A stretch of DNA of 64,000 nucleotides from positions 21,828,501-21,892,500 of the forward strand of contig NC_081413.1 in the NCBI RefSeq assembly GCF_030272615.1, given 5' to 3'. Source of the stretch: Cryptomeria japonica. Taxonomy: Eukaryota; Streptophyta; Pinopsida; Cupressales; Cupressaceae. The notes beneath the pieces were generated by a model. It made no database searches. It had not been told where the DNA came from and saw only the letters and a list, made by a program, of their open reading frames with translations. This document shows, piece by piece, positions 11,581-21,908 of this stretch. Position 1 is the first letter of the stretch; the number at the start of each line of letters is the position of its first letter. Both the position numbers and the translations under genes were made by a program.

Positions 11581-12500
11581 ACCGTATTTGTAAAAGATTT
11601 TGTAACTTCTTCTTGAGAAGAAATAATTGTAACAAATTCTCCTAGGAAAGTCCGAAGCTATATGCTTCCATATTGTTATAAATGGATACCAGGACTAGTG
11701 AAAAAAGGATCGCAAAGAATTGTAAGAAAATTCTATAGAAATTTATCCGAGCTTTTCCAAGTTTTAATGGAGAATATTTGAAAGTTTTTGTAACACTTTT
11801 TGAAGAAATTATCAATATACAGACCATTGGTTTTGAGTAAAAACTTTGTGTTGTTTTCATGTGTGTTTGCATGTGTTTACTGTTTCACTCTAAATAATCC
11901 AGGGTTATTTCGTTTGAATAGGGATTGTAAGGCAACTTTCAGTAGGTGTGTTTCTTAGCTTTTCTCTTCAAGAGGGAAATTAAATATGCGGGGATTAATT
12001 CTTCCAGTAAATTCCTTGTGAGATATTTTGAATCTTGATGAGCATAGTTTACTTTGGTATGCATAAATTCTTATATGTGTCAGGCAATATAGGGATCTAC
12101 AGAAACCAAACTAATGAGATACGTATAGATATTTGATTGTGAGAGTGTTGTTTGAAACTTAGATGACTCTGTGACCTTGGATAAGGCACTAGTACAGATC
12201 GAGGTTGTCTATTACATGTTTTGTAGGTCAAAATACTGAATATGAGTATAATTTTCATTCCTTTGTTTCAGTAAGTTTTAAGGTGATTAGATCCGCTGGT
12301 TTTCTAGACTGGTTTGTTGTGGATTTATCTTTTAAAAGTGTGAATTTAGTTCACAAAGGTATACTCGCCTAGACTTAGAGTAGGTCTGAAGTGTAGAAGG
12401 TTAAATAAAACCTTGTCATATTTTGTCCTAAGAATTTCCTTCCCTTTAATATCTCTTCTGCATAGAGTTATCATACTATTATAAGGATGTTGAAGTGAAT
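11577..12500 (+). mobile_element. Probable 3' LTR or 3' end of the Tat-like element
   Basis: A purine-rich run (AAAGGTCAAAAAGGACC) precedes TGTAACCGTATTTG at 11577, and a TATA box (TATAAATGG, 11677-11685) lies 100 bp inside. No second copy exists in the window to compare, so both LTR status and the right border are inferred. No coding sequence is seen. Confidence 0.4.
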
Positions 12501-13059
12501 TAGATTTTGAAGACAACAAGACTGATCTCGATTGTGACTATAGGAATTACACACTTGATTTCTTTCATGGTTATGTACCGTTCTAGGTTGTTTGACAAGT
12601 GATGATCATCATATACTACCACTGCCATGCATACAACAAACTTTAATTTCTTTAGGTGACAGGGGTTGTGTAACAACATGGGAACTCTCACATACCCACC
12701 ACTATCATTCTATAGGACATCATTTGTGTTACTCTCCCTCTTTCTCTTCCTACCTATTGTTTCCTTCTGAAAAACATATTGCAGGTACTCTTACTCATCA
12801 TGTTGCTTTGTTGAGACTATTTTTCACATCTGCTCTATTCATTAAAAACACATTCGAGAAGAATATTGCTATAGGTTTCCTTGTTTGTCAAGGTAATACA
12901 CACATGGTTCGATTTCAAACCCTATTCCTCCTATTCAATATACACACACAAATCTATCAGTCAATTTTTTTAGGAGAGGATATATGATAAAAATCAAAGA
13001 GGAAGTTGTAGACAAGAAATAAATTCACTTACTTCTATAGATGTGTAGACATAGTTGCA
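12501..13059. other. Unassigned spacer
   Basis: No gene, RNA or repeat can be supported. Short open frames here show no recognisable domain and look fortuitous. Confidence 0.4.
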
Positions 13060-13117
13060 GTGGGGTATGGAGGGAGGGAGGGAGAGAAGAAGATAAAGAG
13101 TGATGGGGTATGGAGGA

Positions 13118-13154
<37 letters not shown>

Positions 13155-13170
13155 TAGAGAGAGAGAGGCA
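13060..13170. repeat. GA-rich microsatellite
   Basis: G(G)A-rich tract (about 13069-13118) leading into a nearly pure (GA)n run at about 13121-13150 and again at about 13155-13167. Confidence 0.9.
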
Positions 13171-13212
13171 CCTTTAATGCGTTTGAGAGGGGGAGACAAT
13201 ATGCTTACATGT

Positions 13213-13358
13213 GTATATATATGCTTAATATATTATATACATACATATATTATATGTATATAAACATATTATATATACAATATCATATTATACATATATT
13301 ATATATTACATATATTATATGTATATACACATATTATATATATAATATCATATTATAC
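13213..13358. repeat. AT-rich satellite with a 65-bp direct duplication
   Basis: A TA/CATATT-rich tract. A 50-bp segment at 13244-13293 recurs with few changes at 13309-13358, giving a 65-bp period. The open frame across it only translates the repeat. Confidence 0.8.
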
Positions 13359-13660
13359 AATAGCGCGTATGTGTTGTTTATAGGGAAACAAGCGTATATG
13401 TGCTTTTTAAACCATAAGTACCCCGTACGTGCTTTTGACTGTTTAGGCTTGGAAATAGGCCTGGATGACAAAGCTACGCTTTGGAAGTTTGATTTCTCTC
13501 CATTTCTCTCATTTTTGACATGTTTTATTTTATCAACTTGGTTTATCAACTTTGTCATCATCAGGTTTACACTTCATAAAGGTATTTCTAAAATTGCCAC
13601 CATATTTTCACCCATCTTCTGAGCTTTCTAACCATATAATTTTTTTTCAATTTGAACAAC

Positions 13661-13918
13661 AATAACATATTATTGTCCAAGGGGTTGAGCTTAACTAGTT
13701 AAAACACTGGATTCTCACTGTGGAGACCCAAGTTCAATTCCCAATAGGGACATCTAAAATGAATTCTAAGCTGTGACTCTTGGCCTTCCATAAAAATGGG
13801 GAAGGTCTAGGGTCAATCTAATCAAACAAAATAATCATAATAATAATAATAATAATTCAAAATATTGCGGCTTCGGCCTATTACCTACCAAAAAAAAATA
13901 AAAAAATAACATATTATT
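13661..13918 (+). mobile_element. tRNA-derived SINE with 14-bp TSD
   Basis: Body 13675-13904 (230 bp) flanked by the perfect duplication AATAACATATTATT (13661-13674 and 13905-13918). The head has a tRNA-like A box (about GAGCTTAACTAGTTAAAAC, 13687-13705) and a B box (GTTCAATTC, 13732-13740) for RNA polymerase III. The middle has a (TAA)n stretch (13831-13856). The tail ends in an A-rich run (13890-13904), as expected for target-primed insertion using LINE machinery. It is not a tRNA gene, because no cloverleaf closes after the B box. Confidence 0.85.
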
Positions 13919-14807
13919 ATTGAATTTCTTTTACCAGTGTCTCCATAGTTCTCACAGACATAGGTGCACCATTTTTTCAATAACTTTTGATATACTTATC
14001 CAAATTTAAAAAACTTTATATATTATTGAAGTGCAGATGATTCTTTACAATTTAAAAAAAAATTGTATTTTTGATTTGTTTAGTGCAACTTATGCTTCGT
14101 GCACGAACAAGTTCCTAATTTTTCAGGATGTGCTCGATTGGAAAAATCATAAAAAAAAAATGCTCAACAAAAAATTACAAAAAAATACACATCTTCTAGT
14201 GGTCACTCTTAACTATCCTTCTGCCAAAGGATATGCCAAAATACTAAATCTAACTATGACTTTTTCGATGTGCATGTCAGACACTATGTTATGTTTTTCA
14301 GAAGAAAAAAAAATCAAGGCCCATTTTTCATGCATGAAGGATTTGACCCCCTTAACCTTGTCCAATTTTGAAAAAGTTTAGTAGTTTGGAAACTAAATTC
14401 AAAGTACTACAATATTTGTTCTTTGATTATCTTCATATCTTGAGTGGATGACTTTCAAATTTTGCCTCCAAGTTTAGGTTCACCTAATTTTAGAAAAAAA
14501 AGTGTCCACTTATACCCCCCTTTTTGACCACCATCTTTGTGCACTTACCCATATGCATTTTTTGAAAAAAATGGCAATAATATTTACATTGTTATATGCT
14601 GTTAAAAGTAGAAAAATGACCATATAGACGATCAAATTCCAAGTTTCTCAAGGAAATTTTGGTGAAGAAAAAACCATTACTGTTCCCACTTTCTCTCATG
14701 ACACAAAAACAAGATCATTGTCTATCTCTTTTTTATTTCCTTTCCTGAATCATGCACATTCTCTAAAAATCTTAATGTGTTGTAGCAAGCAATCATTTTC
14801 CTTTGTT
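13919..14807. other. A+T-rich spacer upstream of the host pseudogene
   Basis: No gene is supported. Homopolymer-rich A/T sequence; an open frame at 14031-14381 is low complexity with no domain. Promoter elements of the host gene could lie here but none is convincing. Confidence 0.4.
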
Positions 14808-15172
14808 ATGGATATATCTTTCCTTGGATTTTTGACGTGTAGTAAGGATATTTATTCTGGGGTTTCAACTTCTATTTGCTCCAGTTTATGTAACTTGTCA
14901 TTTGGAATCCTTCTAATCATTTTGATTGGAGAAAATATATGGAGAACTTTCACGAAGAGAAACCATTGGATTCCATCTAAATCTCTTGTTGTGGGTGCAC
15001 TTGTTCTTCAGTTCTTACCACTGCTTAACAAATCCTTCAATTTTCCTGAAAACAACCTTTTAGATTACTAGAAGGACAAGGAAAAGAACGAGCTATTTAA
15101 AGAAATGGGACAAATTTATTTAAACATGACCGAAACATAGTTCAAAAGAGTACAAGCAAGGGCGGAATAATT
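14808..15172 (+). pseudogene. Host multi-pass membrane protein, 5' segment
   Basis: The first in-frame ATG that fits is 14808. An open frame without ATG extends back to about 14718. The product has two membrane stretches (SICSSLCNLSFGILLIILIG and SLVVGALVLQFLPLL) around a basic loop (WRTFTKRNHWIP). Stops at 15069 (TAG), 15138 (TAG) and 15168 (TAA) interrupt it; the last lies inside the copia TSD, whose other copy reads AAA. The frame resumes at 28167 after the copia element. I do not recognise the family by name; it resembles plant polytopic proteins of unknown function. Confidence 0.6.
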
Positions 15173-15663
15173 TGTTGGAGTGTGAAGCCAATTAGGACTT
15201 CACTTTCATATGTGTCCTACAAGTTATGTTCAATTAGGACTATGCTCTTGTATGTGTCATACATGTAGTTGTGTGAGTTGCACTTACTATATTTAGTAAG
15301 TTATCTCAAACTAAGACAATGCAACTCGGTTGTGTTGACTTAGTAAAATATTAAGTGATTCATAGGAGACTCAAGTTGGACTCTATATGTGTCAACCTTG
15401 TAGATGATTGAGAGTCACATATAGGCTTAGTCAATAATATGACTATAGTGGTGGCATTCAAAGAGTTAGAGGTGGCAAATTTGAGAACTTAATTATTGCA
15501 TTAAGTTTCTCAAATTTGTATATATATAGAGTAGCTCTTCCTCCTTTGAAATGGAAGGTGAGGATGGCTTTTAGATTGTTGTAACTCTCTAATTGCTGAG
15601 AATCAATATGAAAGACAAAATTTGCCCGTGGTTTTTTACTGGTATGTTTTTACCAGGTTTTTC
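15173..15663 (+). mobile_element. Copia element 1, 5' LTR, first part
   Basis: Aligns with 27610 to about 28100 of the 3' LTR. TATA-like sequence TATATATATAGAG at about 15522. Interrupted after TTTTC (15659-15663), the TSD of the chromovirus; it resumes at 23510. Confidence 0.92.
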
Positions 15664-17210
15664 TGGTGCAGGAGCACCCTTCTAAGGTCTTCCTCCATTT
15701 GGATTTTGTTGGGATTTTGCTTCCTTAAGAAGCCATGTAAATGTAATAAGAGCCAAGAGCTCATTGGTCTTGTTTAGGTCCTAGTTTAGGTCCTAGGTTC
15801 ACAAGTGTAGGTTGAGTTTTCTTTTGGAGTGGAGGGTATGTGTGCCCATTGATGAGTTTTGGGTTATTTTAGCATGGTTGTGTCCATAGGATAGCCCAAT
15901 GCAGGCCTAAAAGTCAAGAAAAGCAACATTGCAAAAGTTGCTCAAAAGTTGCAAAAAGTTGCATGACAACTTTTCAAAGTTGTCATGCAACTTTTCCACC
16001 TAATAGGTCATAACTTTAGCTTGGCATGGAGAACCCTAACCTTGGCACACAAACTGAGGAAAAGATATTACATATGGTTGCAAACCCTAAAATGAGGGTT
16101 GGATGTCAAATTATACGGCCAAAGGAAAAAGACCTTGACTGTGACTGTGTTTTTGGTTGCTAGTCGGCACAAATGGAGCAATCAAGGATTGTTAATGGAT
16201 TGTTCTGGAACCTAAATTGTATTGGGAGTCTTGTTTGGTGTTGACACATTCATTTTGAGCACTTAGATTAAGTTTCTTTTCCAATTTTTGGGTGTGTTTG
16301 TAAATACTTTGCAAATTTCTTCTTTACTGTCCAGTTTTGGACTATTTTGTGTAAATGGGTTGACAACTCCTGTCCCTATTGTGGAAACACCATGAAACCA
16401 TGGGGCATAGGAGTGTAGACCCTTTATAGTATCTCAGAGGAATCAAGGCCCTTGAAGATGCAAGAAAGCCTTTCAAAGACCCACTCCTAGGCGAGACTAG
16501 ACTGTACCCGGCTAGGAAGGGTTGAGGTTGCAGAGGTCCATGAGAGCAAGGAAGGACAAGGAAGGAGGCACCCTTTGGAGGATTTGTAGACAAGGTGGTG
16601 AAGACATCAAACCATCACTGTGACCCTGGCAGGCCTAAAAACCCTCATAAAAAACCCTCAAAAACCCCTAAATTCACTTAGGGTAGTGTACGGACACTTG
16701 GAGGCCCTAAACTAGGAAACTCTTTGAGCCTTTTCCAAATGAATAGTAGTCCCTTTGGAAAGTTTCACAAGTTTGGGCATCGTTTGCAAGAGGGAGCCCT
16801 AAAAGTCCGGAATGGAGGCCTAATTGGGGCACATTCCTTGTAGCCCTATTTTGTAGGAAAGAAGCAAAATAGTGAGATCGATAACAAGTAGGAAGGTCAA
16901 AACCTCTTGGGGGAACATGAATGGAGGGAGAACTATTTCAAAGACATATCCTATCCTTTCTAGGACCTGAGAAGGTGTAAGAAGAGTTAAACCCTTATTA
17001 GCCTATGTGAGGGTTTTTGAAGCTTGTGAGTAGGTGAGACCTTAGGAGAACAATCACATGTTTTTTGGTGGGTGGATTGGGCAAGGTCAGGGAATTCCAC
17101 AAGAAAGGGAAGTCCTAGAGAACCTAGGGTGTGGTTGGAACACCTGGTGATCCAAGGAGAGGATCAAAGAGCATAGACTAGGCTAGTCTATCCCATACCC
17201 ATTCCCATCA
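15664..17210 (+). mobile_element. Chromovirus 5' LTR
   Basis: TGGTGCAGGAGCACCC ... CCATTCCCATCA, closely matching 21909-23504 over its whole length. It contains a strong 20-bp-arm palindrome (15954-15995). It lacks a 49-bp segment present in the 3' LTR. Confidence 0.95.
15954..15995. repeat. 20-bp-arm palindrome in the chromovirus LTR
   Basis: AAAAGTTGCATGACAACTTT (15954-15973) and its exact reverse complement (15976-15995) with a 2-nt loop. The 3' LTR keeps the same structure near 22198-22239 with one arm altered. Two further AAAAGTTGC motifs precede it. Confidence 0.9.
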
Positions 17211-17213
17211 TAT

Positions 17214-17225
17214 TGGTATCACAGC
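17214..17225 (+). promoter_or_regulatory. Primer binding site, chromovirus
   Basis: TGGTATCACAGC, one mismatch from the plant initiator-Met tRNA complement TGGTATCAGAGC, 3 nt after the 5' LTR. Confidence 0.85.
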
Positions 17226-17290
17226 AAAGTTAAAGATTTGGTGGACCGTGCATGTCCCTATATTCTGGTGAATCAGTAGGGGAGAACATA

Positions 17291-18465
17291 ATGGTCACTA
17301 ATGCGGAGCTAGCTAGGGAGGTAGAAGAACAAAAGGAGAAAAATAGAGTCCTTGAAGATGTTATAAGTGAGATAAGGAACAAGTTCCAAGAAGTGGTTGA
17401 TCAGAGAGCACAAGAACTCTAGGGTGTGGACACTAGTGACAAAGGCAAGAAAGCTATTGATCTAGATGACATCATACCTAAACCAAACCCCTTAATCAAT
17501 GAAGAACCTTTTGTAAAGGCCATCAAGGCTTTGAATACAAAAGCTTTTGAAGGATTGCCATATTTCAGTGGAAGGATGGATATTGACACCGTCATGGAAT
17601 GGATTGAGGGTATGGAGAACCACTTTGAGTGTGAAGGTGTGATAGAAGATCAAAAGGTTAAGGTTGCAAAATCAAGACTAAGGGGAGTAGCCTTGACATG
17701 GTGGAAGTACTTGCAAGAGGAGAGAATTAGCATGGGGAAGCTACCTATTGCAAACTAGAAAGCCATGGTGAGTAAGATCAAGGAGAACTACTTGCTAGAG
17801 GATTATGAAGTCCAACTTCATAAGAAGAGATAGGGATTGAAGAAGAAAGATCTTGATGTGGCCTCCTTCATAGAGGAGTTTCAATAGATTTGTCTTAGAT
17901 CCAATGTCCAAGAAGAGGAATCTATCAAGGTGGCTAGGTATCTAAGTGACCTAAAGTGAAACATCCAAGAGGAGATAAGCCTATGGACTCCTACCACTGT
18001 CCAAAAGTGTCATCAGCTTGCTACTAAGGTGGAAGAGAGGAAAAAAAGGAAGGTAGACTCCAACAACAGGGGTAGAGGCAGAGGTAGAGATCAAATGAGT
18101 CACTGAGGTAGTTACCAAAGCAAGGCAAGTGAGCAAAGGAATCAAGGAGAGACCAAGTTGACTGAGCATAACAGTGAAAAAACTCTTAGAGGAGGCCATT
18201 CTCTAGGAAGAGGTGCACAAGGGGGCCCAAATAGGAGCAGAGGTACTGGCAGGGGTAATTCCTACTTTGCAACCATGAAATGCTACAATTGTGGTCAATT
18301 GGGACACCCAGCCTATAGAAGCCCTGACAAGCCTACCTCATCAAATAGTGGAAAGAGGGTTGCTTATGCCCATGAAGACACATCAAGTAGTAAAACACCT
18401 AAGGTGGACCATATTGAATCAGAGATTGGAGAAAATCTAATATTCAATAGAGTCTTGATAAGATA
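17291..18465 (+). pseudogene. Chromovirus Gag
   Basis: Begins at ATG 17291 with a coiled-coil-like acidic/basic N-terminus. The capsid-like core is around FEGLPYFSGRMDIDTVMEWIE and LTWWKYLQEER. A basic, Gly/Arg-rich region leads to a zinc knuckle at about 18278-18322 (CYNCGQLGHPAYRS) whose last Cys is Ser. Stops: 17420 (TAG), 17756 (TAG), 17831 (TAG), 17888 (TAG), 17957 (TGA), about 18105 (TGA) and 18463 (TAG). It would form the particle shell and bind RNA. Length is usual for a chromovirus Gag. Confidence 0.8.
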
Positions 18466-20400
18466 GCCGGTTAAGGATGAACCTAAGCATAGGAGAGCAT
18501 TGTTTAGGGTGAGATGCAAAATCCTTAGTAAGGTTTGCAAGGTGATAATTTATTCAGGGTCAACTGATAACATCATATCAGATGAGGCAGCCAAGAAGTT
18601 GAAACTCACAAAGATACTCCATGCTAGCCCTTACAAGGTGACATGGTTGAATCAAGGACAGAGTGTGCTTGTCAATGAACAAACTTGGGTAGAGTTTTCT
18701 ATTGGAGGATACAAGGGTAAGATCCTTTGTGATGTGTTACCCATGGATGCTTGACATCTGCTACTAGGTAGACCCTAGCAGTTTGATAGGAAGGTGATCT
18801 ATGATGGAGAGGAGAACTCCATTTCCTTCAAGAAGGACAGCAGAACCTATAAGATTCAGTCTCTGATAGAGAATGATGAGGGAACCTCAAGAACACCTAG
18901 TGTCTTACTTAATACTGGTAAAGAGTTCTTACACCTACTGCATGAAGAGGAGAAAGTGGGATGTGCCATCTTTGTGAAGCCAAAGCAGGAGGAAGATAAG
19001 TTGTAGATAGAGGTACCTAAGGAGGTAAAGCAAATGTTGCAAAAAAATAAGGACATAGTGAGTGATGGAGCACCTACAACACTTCCACCAAGAAGGTCTA
19101 TAAGCCATCAAATAGACTTGTCCCCTATGCATCCCTACCCAATAAAGTAGCATATAAGCTCACACCTAATCAAAACAAGGAGGTGGCAAGGCAAGTGCAG
19201 GAGTTGTTGGATCAAGGACTGATCAAGAAGAGCATTAACCCATGTGCAGTCCTAGTAGTACTAGCAACAAAGAAGGGAGGCAAGTGGAGACTTTGCACTA
19301 ATTCAAGGGCAATCAATAGGATCACCATAAGGTATAGATTTCCTATTCCTAGAATAGAGGATTTGATGGACTATTTAGGAGGTGCCATGTATTTTACTAA
19401 GTTGGACCTTAAAAGTGGTTATCATCATATTAGGATTAAGGAGGGTGATGAGTGGAAGGCCGCTTTTAAGACCACAGAAGGGTTGTATGAATGTCTTGTG
19501 ATGCCATTTGGACTTACCAATGCCCCAAGCACCTTCATGAGGTTGATGAATGAGGTGTTGAAGGACTTCATAGGTAGATTTGTGGTGGTGTACTTAGATG
19601 ACATACTCACCTATAGCAGAACCAAAGAGGAGCACCTAGAACATTTGAGGTTAGTCCTAGAGAGGTTGCACGAAGAGAAGTTGGAAATCAACTTAGAGAA
19701 GTGTGACTTTTTGAAGCAAGAGTTAGTCTACTTGGGGTTTGTGGTGTCTAAGGGAACCTTGAAGATGGATCCAAGCAAAGTGGAGGCAATCTTGAATTGG
19801 CCTGCCCCTAAAACAGGGACTGAAGTTAGGAGTTTCCATGGTTTCGCCCAATTCTATAGAAAGTTTGTGAGGAAATTCAGTGGCATATGTGCACCAGTAC
19901 TTGACACCATAAAAGGAGGCCGTAAAACTAAGTTCAAATGGAATGAACAAGTTGATGAAGCATTCCAATTATTGAAGCAAGAAGTGGCCACAAAACCCAT
20001 CCTACTCTTACCTACTTTTGACAAGCTATTCACATTGGAATGTGATGCAAGTGGAATTGCATTAGGGGGTGTATTGAGTCAAGAGGGAAGGACTGTGGCA
20101 TTTTTTAGTGAGAAGCTTAATGAGGCAAAGAAGAGGTATTTAGCATATGATCTATAGTTGTATGCACTAGTTTAGTCTCTCAAGAAGTGGAGGCATTACC
20201 TACTCCCAAAAGAATTTGTGGTGTTCACAGATAACTAGGATTTGAGTTACATTAACAATCAAGAGAAGCTTAGAAATAGACATTTGAAGTGGATGGAGTA
20301 CCTACAATCCTTTACCTTTACCATCAAGCATAAAAAGGGGCAGCTCAACAAGTTGGTAGATGCTTTAAGCTGGAAGTTATTGATTGTCCAAGAACTACAA
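18466..20400 (+). pseudogene. Chromovirus protease, RT and RNase H
   Basis: Protease lies at 18500-18780, but its catalytic triad reads Y-S-G (IIYSGSTDNII), so the active Asp is lost. A phase change near 19150 leads into RT (19183-19700): GGKWRLCTNSRAIN, YFTKLDLKSGYHHIRI, LVMPFGLTNAPSTFMRLM, catalytic VVYLDDIL (19585-19608). RNase H (about 20020-20330) keeps the first Asp (LECDASGIALGGVLS). Stops at 20155 and about 20173 and 20236 are TAG. RT is otherwise well preserved compared with the protease. Confidence 0.88.
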
Positions 20401-21890
20401 TTGCAGAGTATAGGGATAGAAGGTTTCAAGGATCTCTATGAAGAAGATGAGGACTTCTCATCAACCTACAAGGTTTGCAAGGAGTTTGAGAATCATTTTC
20501 ATAGTGAGTATGCATATTACACTCTTCAAAATGGTCTCTTATTCAAAGGCAATCAGTTATGTGTGCCTAGAGCATACATGAGAGAAAATGTCATACAAGA
20601 GAAACACAATGGATGTCTAAGTGGACACTTTGGAATCAATAAAACTTTGGATCTAGTACAGAGGTACTACTATTGGCCTAGGTTGCCAAAGGATGTGAGA
20701 AGGTATGTGGAGCAATGTGGTGTGTGTCAAACGGCAAAAGGAGGATCAAGAAATGCAGGCCTCTATCAGCCATTACCGGTCCCAATTAGGCCTTGGGAGT
20801 GTGTGAGCATGGACTTTGTGGTAGGACTCTGCAAGACAAAGACAAGTATGGATAGCATCTATGTGGTGGTAGACAGATTTTCCAAGATGAGCCATTTTAT
20901 TCCATGTAGAACTACTCATGATGCTAGTTATATTGCACATCTCTTCTTTAAGGAGATTGTAAGGATTCATGGACTCCCATTAAGTATTGTTTCAGATAGG
21001 GATAGCAAGTTCATGGGCCATTTTTTGCAAACCTTATGGAGAAGACTAGGGACTAATTTATCATTCAACTCAGCTTACCATCCACAAACTGATGGTCAAA
21101 TTGAATTCATTAATAGGGTGTTAGGCAACTTGTTGAGGTGTCTAACCAAGGAGTATGGGTAGACTTGGGATCTAGTTATTCCACAAGCTGAGTATGCCTA
21201 CAATGACAGTGTGAATAGGACCACTGGAAGGAGTCCTTTTGAGGTTGTCTATGGCAGACATCCAAGAGGGGTGTGTGAACTAAGAGAACTTGGTTCCATG
21301 GAGATGAAGAGTGGGCAAGTAGAGGACTTCACTCAAACCATCAAGGAAGTCCAAGAACAGGTCAAGAGAGCCATCCTAGACTCTACTCAAAAATTGAAAG
21401 CTAAAGTGGATGAAAAAAAGAGAGAGGTTCAGTTCAAAGTGGGTGACTATGTGATGGTCCATTTAAGTAAAGCTAGAATGCAAAGCAACAAGCCTACTAA
21501 ACTACAAATGAAGAGGGTAGGACCTTCTAGAATTCTGTCCAAATATGGTGAGAACACCTACAGGGTGGATCTTCCTTTAGATTTGGCTATATCACTAGTC
21601 TTCAATGTCGCTTATCTGATATTATATAAAGCTGAAATAGCAGGGCAAATTGAGAATCAAGCCAAGGTGTTGCAGGACTTGGATGTGAATGCCTTGCCTC
21701 AAGTGAAGTAGCCCATAACATAGGAGATCTTGGAGTCAAGGGTGAAGAAGTCTACTAGACACCAGGTCTACATGGAACACTTGGTGAAGTGGGCTGGTCA
21801 ACTTGAGTCTAATTCCACTTGGGTTGAAGAGGGCGGGTTCAAGAAACTTGGTATTGACCCGACTCTCATCTCTCCCCTAGTTCCTTAATT
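20401..21890 (+). pseudogene. Chromovirus integrase with C-terminal chromodomain
   Basis: The HHCC finger is complete (HNGCLSGHFGINKT ... YVEQCGVCQ, about 20605-20735). The DDE core is visible: SMDFVVGL (about 20808), VSDRDSKF (about 20990), DGQIEFINR (about 21090). A GPY/F-like region follows (RVGPSRILSKYGENTYRVDL, about 21510). The chromodomain at about 21727-21850 (EHLVKWAGQLESNSTWVEE) would bind modified histone H3 and steer integration. Stops at 21160, 21709 and about 21721 (TAG) break it. Confidence 0.88.
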
Positions 21891-21892
21891 AT

Positions 21893-21908
21893 GTGCAGAG
21901 GGGGAGTA
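21893..21908 (+). promoter_or_regulatory. Polypurine tract, chromovirus
   Basis: GTGCAGAGGGGGAGTA-type purine run directly before TGGTG of the 3' LTR; primes plus-strand DNA synthesis. Confidence 0.8.

Larger units (their letters stand above)
1386..12500 (+). mobile_element. Decayed Ty3/gypsy element, Tat/Ogre-like, 5' truncated
   Basis: Domains in order: aspartic protease, archaeal-type RNase H, reverse transcriptase, degenerate gypsy RNase H, integrase, tandem-repeat spacer, large extra ORF, probable 3' LTR. Integrase following RT/RNase H marks Ty3/gypsy. A second RNase H, a repeat-bearing 3' region and an extra ORF are known traits of the Tat/Ogre lineage. Gag and the 5' LTR are absent because the left end abuts the LTR of element A. 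The element is dead: many in-frame stops and several frameshifts. The right border is approximate. Confidence 0.75.

Noticed and set aside
13209-13622. 137-codon open frame
   Set aside because: It translates the TA/CATATT repeat and adjoining sequence (MLNILYTYIYYMYIN...); low complexity, no domain.
13681-13752. Possible tRNA gene
   Set aside because: A and B boxes are present, but no acceptor stem closes. The 14-bp duplication and A-rich tail identify a SINE.
13940-14640. Possible MITE with GGTGCAC ends
   Set aside because: A partial inverted match (GGTGCACC near 13960, GTGCAC near 14538) was too short and had no flanking duplication.
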